DNA of 64,000 nt from NCBI GenBank assembly GCA_002395775.1, contig DGUV01000075.1, positions 45,896 through 109,895 on the forward strand. The letters are read 5' to 3'. The notes below the pieces were generated by a model that saw nothing but the letters and a program-made list of their open reading frames with translations, was not told the DNA's origin and searched no databases. The stretch is from Prevotellaceae bacterium UBA4301. Its GTDB lineage: Bacteria; Bacteroidota; Bacteroidia; Bacteroidales; Bacteroidaceae. Made by a program: the position numbers and the translations under genes. Shown one piece after another: positions 24,315 through 32,427 of the stretch; position 1 is the first letter of the stretch, and each line of letters starts with the position of its first letter.

Positions 24315-25250
24315 TTATTGATTTGTATCGCTACGGGAATAGATGCGAGCAACAAGCGCCCCGCTGATGTTGTGCCATACGCTGAAGATGGCGCCAGGAA
24401 TCGTGGCCATGGGATAAGCGGCGAAGTGGAGGGTGGCCAACGAAGAGGCCAGACCTGAATTCTGCATCCCAACCTCGATGGAGATGGCTCTGCGCTTGGC
24501 ACTCGGAAGGTCGAGCACCCGCCCTATGGTGTAGCCTGCTGCCAGCCCTATCACATTGTGGAGCATGACCACAAGCACGACCAGCATGCCGCCCGTGAGC
24601 AGGCGGTCGGCCGTATGCGACACGACCAAAGCCACCGCGAAGGCTATCACCAACGTGGAGAAAGCGGGAAGATAGGTCACGATGCGCTGTGTGAAACGAG
24701 GGAAAAAGTGTTGCACCAAAAAGCCTACGGCAATGGGGGCAACAACCACATAGAGGATGGAGAGCAACATACCCACGGTATCAACATCGACCATTGTCCC
24801 TGCCATCAACCACACCAGCAGAGGAGTAAGCACAGGAGCCACGAGGGTGCTCATGGCTGTCATCCCGACCGAGAGAGCAAGATCGCCACGGGCCAGAAAC
24901 GTGATGACGTTCGACGCCGTGCCACCCGGACAACAACCCACGAGGATGACGCCCAACGCCAGTTCGTCGGGCAAAGCGAACAGCTTCACCAAGAGCCAGG
25001 CAATGAGAGGCATAGCCGTGAATTGGGCCAGGCAACCGATGAGCACATCCTTGGGATGCTGAAAGACGACACGGAAGTCCTGTGGCTTCAGGGTCAGTCC
25101 CATGCCAAACATGATTACTCCCAACAAGGGATTTATCATCCACATATCCAAGGGCAGAAACACCTCTGGCACTAACACGGCCACAATGCCCGACAGCAGC
25201 ACCACGGCACCCATCCACCGGGCTATGAAGTTACAAACGGCCTGTATCAT
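24315..25250 (-). CDS. Bile acid:sodium symporter (BASS) family protein
   Basis: A 311-residue protein with about ten hydrophobic helices and the family crossover motif 'GCCPGGTASNVITFLARGD' (about residues 101-119). 'MQNSGLASSLATLHF' near the C-terminus is the second conserved block. Homologues carry bile acids, pantoate or other organic anions with sodium; the substrate here is undetermined. It is convergent with the lipoprotein gene, 9 bases between stops. Confidence 0.88.
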   Translation of the reverse strand: MIQAVCNFIARWMGAVVLLSGIVAVLVPEVFLPLDMWMINPLLGVIMFGMGLTLKPQDFRVVFQHPKDVLIGCLAQFTAMPLIAWLLVKLFALPDELALGVILVGCCPGGTASNVITFLARGDLALSVGMTAMSTLVAPVLTPLLVWLMAGTMVDVDTVGMLLSILYVVVAPIAVGFLVQHFFPRFTQRIVTYLPAFSTLVIAFAVALVVSHTADRLLTGGMLVVLVVMLHNVIGLAAGYTIGRVLDLPSAKRRAISIEVGMQNSGLASSLATLHFAAYPMATIPGAIFSVWHNISGALVARIYSRSDTNQ

Positions 25251-25292
25251 CTATTCCATTCGTAATATTATGAGAAGGAACTAAAGTACAAA

Positions 25293-26735
25293 TTATTTCT
25301 TCTTATCCATTCGCTTGGCCAATCCGATGGCCCCCACCGGACAAACTAAGCGACAGAGGTGACAGCCTACGCACTTTTGGCCGACAATACGAGGTCGGCG
25401 CGTATCGAGGTCAAAGACTATAGCCTGATGGCCACCATCCTGACAGGAAATCTGACAACGGCCACAGCCTACACACCGCTCGCGGTCAATCTTAGGAAAG
25501 ACCATGGTGTCACGGTCAAGGTCGGAAGGCAAGACAAATGAGTCAAGTCGTTCGCCCACGATATCATCCAGACTCTTGACTCCTCGCTCCTGCATGTAGG
25601 TCTGCAAACCCAGGACGAGGTCATCGATGATGCGATAGCCATATTCCATGACGGCCGTGCATACCTGCACGTTGCGGCAGGACAATTGGATGAACTCCAA
25701 CGCATCACGCCATGTCTCTATTCCACCAATGCCGCTAAACTGAATATTCTTCATGAGCGGATTCTTTGCCATTTCGAGGATATGACGCAGGGCGATGGGC
25801 TTGACGGCACGACCCGAGTAGCCCGACACGGTATGCTTCTCACTGACCTCGGCCGAGGTTGACATGGTTACACTCTTAATCGTATTGATGGCCGATATGG
25901 CATCGGCTCCAGCAAAGTAGGCCCCCATTGCCGGATTGTTGATTTGCGTGATGTTGGGAGTCATCTTGGGAATGACGGGAATCTTCACTGCACGCTTAAC
26001 GTAAACCGTATAGAAAGTAACGAGCTCGGGGTTCTGCCCGACATCGCTTCCCATACCTGCCAGTCGCATCTGCGGACACGAGAAATTCAGCTCCACGGCA
26101 TCGCAACCTGCAGCCTCAGCCATCTTGGCCAGTTCAATCCATTCCTCTTCGACCTGTCCCATGATGGAAGCCACGACCACCTTCGAAGGATAGTTCTGCT
26201 TCAAGCGGCGCAGGATGTCGAAATCAACCTCATACGGATTCTCCGACAATTGTTCCATATTGCGGAAGCCGGCGAATGAGGTTCCCTGCTTGACGGCATC
26301 AAAACGAGGTGACACCTCACGAATCTCCTGCTTGCAGATGGTCTTGTAAAAGACACCAGCCCACCCCATATCAAATGCCCGGGCCACCATCTCATAGTTC
26401 GTGCATACGGCAGATGATGCCAAGAAAAAGGGATTCTCACAGTGTATGCCACAGAAGTCGATGGCCAGGCTGGGCAATGAAGTGCCTGGGTTAGAAGCAC
26501 ATTTGACCGAACGAAGCATTTCGCGAATACGAATTGGGCGGTCATAATGAATACAAGCCTGTTCTGCCTTTTCAAGGTCAGCATCCGTACAGTCTGCTAC
26601 CCATCGCCAGACATTCTTCTCGTTGGCGAAGCGAATAGCGCGTATGGCTCGCGCAGGGTCGCCGCTCTCACATACTTTCGTACATGGTGCATCTTGGCAC
26701 AGCAGACATCGGGCGGCCTCTTCTTGGATGTTCAT
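25293..26735 (-). CDS. preA: Dihydropyrimidine dehydrogenase PreA with PreT-like Fe-S start
   Basis: A 480-residue protein. Residues about 85-390 are the FMN barrel of PreA/dihydroorotate dehydrogenase type ('VELNFSCPQM', 'GIGGIETWRDALEFI'). The C-terminus has two 4Fe-4S motifs (CVGCGRCQISC and CVGCHLCRLVC). The first ~80 residues contain 'EAARCLLCQDAPCTKVC', which is the N-terminal cluster motif normally found in the partner PreT or in eukaryotic DPD. No preT lies beside it. It would reduce uracil/thymine or a similar compound; the electron donor may be different from NADH. It follows the etf/acyl-CoA dehydrogenase run behind a hairpin. Confidence 0.85.
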   Translation of the reverse strand: MNIQEEAARCLLCQDAPCTKVCESGDPARAIRAIRFANEKNVWRWVADCTDADLEKAEQACIHYDRPIRIREMLRSVKCASNPGTSLPSLAIDFCGIHCENPFFLASSAVCTNYEMVARAFDMGWAGVFYKTICKQEIREVSPRFDAVKQGTSFAGFRNMEQLSENPYEVDFDILRRLKQNYPSKVVVASIMGQVEEEWIELAKMAEAAGCDAVELNFSCPQMRLAGMGSDVGQNPELVTFYTVYVKRAVKIPVIPKMTPNITQINNPAMGAYFAGADAISAINTIKSVTMSTSAEVSEKHTVSGYSGRAVKPIALRHILEMAKNPLMKNIQFSGIGGIETWRDALEFIQLSCRNVQVCTAVMEYGYRIIDDLVLGLQTYMQERGVKSLDDIVGERLDSFVLPSDLDRDTMVFPKIDRERCVGCGRCQISCQDGGHQAIVFDLDTRRPRIVGQKCVGCHLCRLVCPVGAIGLAKRMDKKK

Positions 26736-26789
26736 TTTGTGTGTCATATCCCTTTAAGTATTAATGAAGAACTATGGTTTCAAGACAAT

Positions 26790-26824
26790 AACAGGCACAC
26801 CTGCATGATACGGGTGTGCCTGTT
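26790..26824 (-). terminator. Hairpin after the acyl-CoA dehydrogenase operon
   Basis: A 12-bp perfect stem AACAGGCACACC / GGTGTGCCTGTT with an 11-base loop, ten bases after the dehydrogenase stop codon. The downstream U-run is weak, so termination may be partial. Confidence 0.6.
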
Positions 26825-26833
26825 GATATAGGT

Positions 26834-28573
26834 TTACGCCTGACGGTAGTTGTCGATGCTTTCGCTGGTCATGCGGCAAACGAGGGAGGCATGCTTCTCC
26901 ACTTCAGCCTCAGCCAGGTTGACATACACCTGCAGGCTCTTGGCAAAGAGCTCGGGGCAACTAACGGCGTTCTGCAGGAGCAGGAGCGACATGATGACAT
27001 CAGCAGCCATCTCATAGAGGTGACGGGCACAGAGGTCGTGGACCACGTTCTTGTCCTCGCCTGCAGCCTCGGCACGCTCCTGGGCTTCCTTCACCTGAGC
27101 GATGGCTGCGTTGAACTTGTCAGCCATAGCGCGCAGACGGGCAACGTAAGTCTGGCACTCAGCAGGAACTTCCTGAGCCAGCATTTCCTCAATGACCTGA
27201 CTGTACAGGCCCGTAGTGACATAGCGGATGGCAGCCACGGTCTGCAACTGTGTGGTACCCTCGTAGATGCTGGTAATGCGGGCATCGCGATAGATGCGCT
27301 GGCAGGCATATTCGAGCATGAAGCCTGAACCGCCGTGCACCTGAATGCAGTCGTAGCCGTTCTGGTTGGCATACTCCGAATTCATACCCTTGGCCAGGGG
27401 CGTGAAGGCATCGGCCAGGCGGCTGTACTTCTTCAGTTCCTGACGCTCTTCGGGCTCCAGTTTGCGGTCGCGGGCAATGTCCTCCAGGGCCTTGTAGATA
27501 TCGACGTAGCGAGCGGTCTGGTACAGCAGGGCACGACCGGCATCCAGACGGGCCTTGATGTTGCTAATCATCTCTGCCACAGCGGGGAACTCGATGATGG
27601 CCTTGCCGAACTGCTTGCGGTCGCGCGCATAGGCCAGGGCTTCGTTGTAGGCAGCCTGAGAGAGGCCTACCGACTGGGCAGCGATACCCAGACGTGCACC
27701 GTTCATCAGCGACATGACGTACTTGATCAGTCCCAGCTTGCGGTCACCGCAGAGTTCGCACTTGGCATTCTTATAGACCAGTTCGCAGGTTGGCGACCCG
27801 TGGATACCAAGTTTGTTCTCGATGCGGCGCACGTTCACGCCTCCGTCGCGCTTGTCGTAGATGAACATCGACAGGCCACGACCGTCGCGCGTGCCAGCCT
27901 CGGAGCGAGCCAGTACGAGATGGATGTCCGAGTCGCCGTTGGTGATGAAGCGCTTCGAGCCATTCAAGCGCCAGCATTGGTTTTCCTCGTCGTAGGTGGC
28001 CTTGAGCATAACGCTCTGCAGGTCGGAACCGGCATCGGGCTCAGTGAGGTCCATGGACATGGTCTCGCCGGCACAAACACGGGGGATATACTTCTGACGC
28101 TGTTCTTCGTTACCGAAGCAATAGAGTGTCTCGATGCAGTCCTGCAGAGACCAGATGTTCTCGAATCCGGCATCACCGGCGCTGACGATTTCATTGGCAG
28201 CAGTATAGACCGTGACGGGCAGGTTCAGGCCACCGTAGCGGCGGGGCATGGTCATGCCGTTCAGGCCAGCCTGGCGCATAGCATCCAGGTTCTCGTAGGT
28301 CTTCTCGGCATAGCGCACACGACCGTTCTCGCAGTGGGGGCCTTCGGCATCCACTGCCTCAGCGTTGGGTGCCACGATATTACCAACAATGTCGCCCACA
28401 ACGTCCAGCACCTTGTCATATGAGTCCATGGCATCTGCCACGTCCTGCGGTGCTTCGTCATACTGGTCCTTGTCGGCGAAATTGCGTTCTTTCAGCTCCA
28501 CGATGCGCTGCATCAGCGGACTGTTCTCCAGTTCGAACTTTATCTCTGGAATATCAGTATAGTAATTACTCAT
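26834..28573 (-). CDS. Acyl-CoA dehydrogenase, long C-terminal form
   Basis: A 579-residue flavoenzyme. 'MSMDLTEPDAGSDLQSVMLKA' is the FAD/substrate signature and 'RIYRDARITSIYEGTTQLQ' carries the conserved Glu region. About 130 residues beyond the usual ~380-400 form a helical C-terminal domain, as in the larger acyl-CoA dehydrogenases of anaerobes. It passes electrons to the EtfAB pair encoded just upstream (etfB-etfA-this gene). Likely oxidises or, with bifurcating Etf, reduces short-chain acyl-CoA; direction cannot be read here. A palindromic pair fills the gap to etfA. Confidence 0.9.
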   Translation of the reverse strand: MSNYYTDIPEIKFELENSPLMQRIVELKERNFADKDQYDEAPQDVADAMDSYDKVLDVVGDIVGNIVAPNAEAVDAEGPHCENGRVRYAEKTYENLDAMRQAGLNGMTMPRRYGGLNLPVTVYTAANEIVSAGDAGFENIWSLQDCIETLYCFGNEEQRQKYIPRVCAGETMSMDLTEPDAGSDLQSVMLKATYDEENQCWRLNGSKRFITNGDSDIHLVLARSEAGTRDGRGLSMFIYDKRDGGVNVRRIENKLGIHGSPTCELVYKNAKCELCGDRKLGLIKYVMSLMNGARLGIAAQSVGLSQAAYNEALAYARDRKQFGKAIIEFPAVAEMISNIKARLDAGRALLYQTARYVDIYKALEDIARDRKLEPEERQELKKYSRLADAFTPLAKGMNSEYANQNGYDCIQVHGGSGFMLEYACQRIYRDARITSIYEGTTQLQTVAAIRYVTTGLYSQVIEEMLAQEVPAECQTYVARLRAMADKFNAAIAQVKEAQERAEAAGEDKNVVHDLCARHLYEMAADVIMSLLLLQNAVSCPELFAKSLQVYVNLAEAEVEKHASLVCRMTSESIDNYRQA

Positions 28574-28577
28574 AATC

Positions 28578-28710
28578 AGACCCCCTCCCCGCTCCCCCTT
28601 GTTGGGGGAGAGTAGAATGATTTGTGGGAGGGTATTCTACTTCAAAAATATAATAATAATGAAATGTAACCGCTCCCCGCCCTACAAGGGAGGGGCCGGG
28701 GGCGGGTCTT
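28578..28710. repeat. Paired palindromes between etfA and acyl-CoA dehydrogenase
   Basis: Left arm about 28578-28613 ('agaccccctccccgctcccc' then CTTGTTGGGGGAGAG) and right arm about 28670-28710 are inverted copies around a ~56-base AT-rich core. The right arm begins at the etfA stop codon. Total about 133 bp, similar to the mnmA element. Confidence 0.78.
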
Positions 28711-29732
28711 TACTTGCTATTCTGCTTATAGTATTTAATCAGTTTCGGAACCACCTCCTCGACGGTGCCCGTGATGACGTAGTCGGCAATCTGGTTGATG
28801 GGGGCATTCTCGTCGCTGTTGATAGAGATGATGATGCCCGACTCCTTCATGCCGGCCACATGCTGGATGGCACCACTGATGCCGCAGGCGATGTAGACCT
28901 TCGGACGGACGGTGACACCCGTCTGACCAATCTGCAGGTCGTGGTCGGCGAAACCGGCATCGACAGCAGCACGCGAGGCACCGACTTCGGCGTGGAGCAC
29001 CTTGGCCAGTTCGTAGAGTTGGCCGAAGCCTTCCTTAGAACCTACGCCATAGCCACCGGCCACGATGATGCTGGCACCCTTCAGGTTGTTCTTGGCGGCC
29101 TGCACATGACGGTCCAAGACCTTGGTGACATACTCGGTCTCGGGTACGAACTTGGCCACGTCCTCGATGATGACCTCACCGGGATAGTTGGGGTCGAGTA
29201 CCTCGGCCTTCATCACACCAGAACGCACAGTGGCCATCTGGGGACGGTTTTCGGGATTGACGATGGTGGCCACGATATTACCACCGAAGGCGGGACGAAT
29301 CTGATAGAGCAGATTATCGTAGTGCTTGCCCAGTTTCTTGTCGTCATGGGGACCTATCTCCAAAGCCGTGCAGTCGGCGGTCAGCCCGCTATGCAGGGCA
29401 CTGCTGACACGGGGACCCAGGTCGCGACCCACCACGTCGGCACCCATCAGGCAAATCTGTGGTTGTTCCTGCTTGAACAGGTTCACCAGCACGGCCGTAT
29501 GGGGCTTCGAGGTGTAGGGAGCGAGGCCCTCGGCATCGAAGATGTGCAACTTATCCACGCCATAGGGGAGAATCTGACTCTCCACCTTGCCCGTGATGCC
29601 GCTACCGACAGCCACGGCCTCCAACTGCACACCCAGCGTGTTGGCCAACTTACGGCCCTTGGTGAGCAGTTCCTGACTTACTTCGGCAACCTTTGTGCCT
29701 TCAAGTTCACAATATACGAATACGTTGTTCAT
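28710..29732 (-). CDS. etfA: Electron transfer flavoprotein, alpha subunit
   Basis: A 340-residue FAD-binding subunit: C-terminal 'VYIACGISGAIQHVAGM' and 'IISINSDENAPINQIADY' are the EtfA signature, with 'VAGGYGVGSKEGF' before it. Its start codon overlaps the last base of etfB. Together with EtfB it carries electrons between the acyl-CoA dehydrogenase and other redox partners. Confidence 0.93.
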   Translation of the reverse strand: MNNVFVYCELEGTKVAEVSQELLTKGRKLANTLGVQLEAVAVGSGITGKVESQILPYGVDKLHIFDAEGLAPYTSKPHTAVLVNLFKQEQPQICLMGADVVGRDLGPRVSSALHSGLTADCTALEIGPHDDKKLGKHYDNLLYQIRPAFGGNIVATIVNPENRPQMATVRSGVMKAEVLDPNYPGEVIIEDVAKFVPETEYVTKVLDRHVQAAKNNLKGASIIVAGGYGVGSKEGFGQLYELAKVLHAEVGASRAAVDAGFADHDLQIGQTGVTVRPKVYIACGISGAIQHVAGMKESGIIISINSDENAPINQIADYVITGTVEEVVPKLIKYYKQNSK

Positions 29733-30619
29733 TATCCTATCGTATGACTTGCCAATAACTCCTTGACCAGTCCGTTGATGTCCTCGTCGGAACCAGTCAG
29801 TTGCTTACTCTCTTTGGCCTTGAAGACGATGTTCTCCACAGCCTTCACCTTCGTGGGCGAACCGGCCAGCCCGCACTGCTGCAGGTCGGCATTCACGTCG
29901 GCCGTAGTCAGTTGCTGAATACGCAGGTATTGCTTCTTGCCATACTGGTCGGCATAGGGCATATCCTCATAGGTCTGTCCCTGCGGCAACTCCAGGGGAG
30001 CCAGCGCACGCTTGAACTTCATCACACGCTTCACGTTGCGAGGGCGACAGGGAGCAGCCGATCCGTTCACAGTCAGCACGCAGGGCAGTGGGCTCTCCAC
30101 CGTTTCCACGCCGCCGTCGATGTGGCGGGTTACAGTTATTTTACCATCTTTCAAGGAAAGGATTTCCTCCGTGTAAGTAATCTGGTTCAGTCCCAACTTC
30201 TCAGCCACCTGAGGCCCCACCTGGGCGGTATCGCCGTCGATGGCCTGACGACCACCTATGATGAGGTCCACATTGGGGCAAACATGCTTGATGGCTGTAG
30301 CCAGAGCATAACTGGTGGCCAGCGTGTCGGCGCCGGCAAATGCACGGTCGGTGAGCAGATAGCCGCCATCGGCCCCACGATACATAGCCTCACGAATAAC
30401 TTCAGCGGCACGTCCGGGGCCCATAGTCAGAATCTGAACTGTGGTGCCAGGAAATTGATCTTTCAGTCTGAGAGCCTGCTCCAAGGCATTCAAATCCTCC
30501 GGATTGAAAATAGCAGGCAGTGCGCTGCGGTTCACTGTGCCTTCGGGTGTCATGGCATCGGGACCCACATTGCGCGTGTCAGGCACTTGCTTAGCAAGTA
30601 CTACAATCTTTAAACTCAT
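29732..30619 (-). CDS. etfB: Electron transfer flavoprotein, beta subunit
   Basis: A 295-residue protein starting 'MSLKIVVLAKQVPDTRNVG'. AMP/FAD-binding features 'TMGPGRAAEVIREAMYRGAD' and 'IIGGRQAIDGDTAQVGPQ' are typical. It is somewhat longer than the ~260 residues of respiratory EtfB, as in anaerobe versions that may bind a second FAD for electron bifurcation; that is an inference. It is first in the operon, under a promoter with duplicated upstream copies. Confidence 0.92.
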   Translation of the reverse strand: MSLKIVVLAKQVPDTRNVGPDAMTPEGTVNRSALPAIFNPEDLNALEQALRLKDQFPGTTVQILTMGPGRAAEVIREAMYRGADGGYLLTDRAFAGADTLATSYALATAIKHVCPNVDLIIGGRQAIDGDTAQVGPQVAEKLGLNQITYTEEILSLKDGKITVTRHIDGGVETVESPLPCVLTVNGSAAPCRPRNVKRVMKFKRALAPLELPQGQTYEDMPYADQYGKKQYLRIQQLTTADVNADLQQCGLAGSPTKVKAVENIVFKAKESKQLTGSDEDINGLVKELLASHTIG

Positions 30620-30656
30620 ACGCTATTATATTAATATATAATGTATAAAATCGGCA

Positions 30657-30965
30657 CAAAGGTACGAATAAGTGAGTAAAATGCCAAACTTGTTTGAGCA
30701 TTTTCGAACGGAAGTACCTAAAACCACAGGTTAGAGGTACGAATAAGTGAGTAAAATGCCAAATTTTGGAGCAACGAATGCAAAGATTTGCTTGCATAGT
30801 CTTTGCTGAGTCGCGACAAAATAAGGCCAAAGGCCAAACTTGTTTGAGCATTTCTTTCCCCGCTTCGCTCTGAAAGCGTCACCCTTCGGGATGCCGAGCG
30901 TCGAACGGAAGTACCTAAAACCGCAAGTTAAAGGCACGAATAAGTGAGTAAAATGCCATGTTTCA
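30657..30965 (-). promoter_or_regulatory. etfB promoter with two degenerate extra copies
   Basis: Working copy: TTTG (30688-30685), 20 bp, TACCTTTG (30664-30657) on the minus strand. The same stretch 'ggcattttactcacttattc' recurs with box TACCTCTA (about 30733-30765) and GTGCCTTTA (about 30928-30957). Each extra copy is followed by the linker that forms hairpins at 30714-30740 and 30911-30935, the same linker as upstream of mnmA. A 'gcgtcac..gatgccgagcg' repeat lies at 30874-30900. Bases 30966-31080 hold only AT-rich leader for the next gene. Confidence 0.75.
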
Positions 30966-31080
30966 AGGAGAATCCCGACAATGTATAGGAAAATTCCCAA
31001 ACAAGAATAGGGGAACACCCTTGCACAGTCGAGAATAATGCCTTATCTTTGCACTATCAAACCTTATAACAGACACAATT

Positions 31081-31659
31081 ATGAAAAAGATGAACAAGTA
31101 CTTCTGGATGCTGATAGCCCTGATGGGACTGTCACTGACCCTGACCAGCTGCTACGACGAGGACGATAATATTGGCAGCTATGTCAGCGGGCACTGGTTC
31201 GGCGACATGGATATGTGGATTGACGGTGAAAAGGCACGCGGCTCGGAAATCGAGTTCACGCCCACCGGCTGGGGCTACACCTCAGGCTATGGCTACGAAA
31301 TCGACTACTACCGCTTTGGAAGTATGACTCACCGTTTCAACTGGCAAGTGCGCAACGAGGTCATCTACCTGACATTTGACGACCCCGCCCTCGACTGCGC
31401 CATCGTGGACTATCGCCTGAGTTACTACAAATTCACGGGTTACATTGCCGACTATTACACGCTGGAGAACCTTACCTACTTCTCGCTACGCAACTATGAC
31501 CGCGAATGGGACACCTACGGCTATGGCGGCTACTACTACGACCCCTACTATGTAAAGGGTAAGAAGGAGGCAACTAACGACTCCATCATCACCGAGACAA
31601 CGGAGAGAAGCGAACCCAAGTGCGTGCGCGGTGTGAACAGACGAAAAGCAACGAACTGA
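31081..31659 (+). CDS. Uncharacterised lipoprotein
   Basis: A 192-residue exported protein with lipobox 'SLTLTSCYDED' around residue 23. The mature part is rich in Tyr, Trp and Gly ('TGWGYTSGYGYEIDYYRFGS', 'TYGYGGYYYDPYY') and looks like a compact beta domain. The C-terminal 30 residues are polar and low complexity. A promoter-like 'taatgccttatctttgcac' (TTATCTTTG) precedes it by about 30 bases. Next gene starts 5 bases after the stop, suggesting co-transcription. Function unknown. Confidence 0.75.
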   Translation: MKKMNKYFWMLIALMGLSLTLTSCYDEDDNIGSYVSGHWFGDMDMWIDGEKARGSEIEFTPTGWGYTSGYGYEIDYYRFGSMTHRFNWQVRNEVIYLTFDDPALDCAIVDYRLSYYKFTGYIADYYTLENLTYFSLRNYDREWDTYGYGGYYYDPYYVKGKKEATNDSIITETTERSEPKCVRGVNRRKATN

Positions 31660-31664
31660 GGATT

Positions 31665-32354
31665 ATGAGAATCATAATCGGCGAAGACATCAGACAGCGG
31701 TGCCCCGAAATGACGGGTGCCGCTGTCTTGGCATCTGTCAGGAACACAGAGACGAACGAGGCCTTATGGACAGAAATTGACCATTTTATCGAAGATTATC
31801 GTCTTCGCTACACTCCCGACAGCATCAAACTCATGCCCTCGATTGAAGCCACGCGCGAAGCCTACAAACGATGCGGCAAGGACCCCAGCCGCTATCGTCC
31901 CAGCGGCGAGGCCCTGGTGCGGCGGACACTGAAGGGACATGACCTCTATCATGTGTCCACACTGGTGGACCTCATCAATCTGGCCTCCATCCGCTACGGA
32001 TACAGCATCGGCGGTTTCGATGCCGACAAGATACATGGCGAATGCCTCACGTTGGGCATCGGGCGTGAAGGTGAGCCTTACGAGGGCATTGGTCGCGGAC
32101 CGCTTAACATTCAGGGACTACCAGTTTACAGGGATGAGGAAGGCGGAATCGGCACACCCACCAGCGATCACGAGCGCACGAAACTGTCGCTCCAAACCAC
32201 TCGCCTTTTGGCCATTGTCAACGGTTATGACGGGAATCGTGCTGAGACGCTGGCCTGTGCACAATTCATACAGGAACTGCTGTCCCGATATGCCGAAAGC
32301 GACGGGGGCGAGATTATCCTTTTCTCCGCTAATGATAGTACCTTGGTTCCATGA
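31665..32354 (+). CDS. B3/B4-domain protein (PheT-like)
   Basis: A 229-residue protein with the B3/4 fold known from the phenylalanyl-tRNA synthetase beta subunit: 'SIEATREAYKRCGKDPSRYR' and 'LVDLINLASIRYGYSIGGFD' are hallmark stretches. Stand-alone members may hydrolyse misacylated tRNA, which is not proven for this type. The start at 31665 is chosen; the longer frame overlaps the lipoprotein. Confidence 0.85.
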   Translation: MRIIIGEDIRQRCPEMTGAAVLASVRNTETNEALWTEIDHFIEDYRLRYTPDSIKLMPSIEATREAYKRCGKDPSRYRPSGEALVRRTLKGHDLYHVSTLVDLINLASIRYGYSIGGFDADKIHGECLTLGIGREGEPYEGIGRGPLNIQGLPVYRDEEGGIGTPTSDHERTKLSLQTTRLLAIVNGYDGNRAETLACAQFIQELLSRYAESDGGEIILFSANDSTLVP

Positions 32355-32427
32355 CGAGGAAGATGAAGATTACAAATTGTAGGCTGAAAGAAGGTTGTGG
32401 TCAGATAATTTTTCGTACCTTTGTGGT

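Noticed and set aside
31620..31664. Upstream start for the B3/B4 protein
   Set aside because: It overlaps the lipoprotein's 3' end and adds residues not in the family; start at 31665 preferred.
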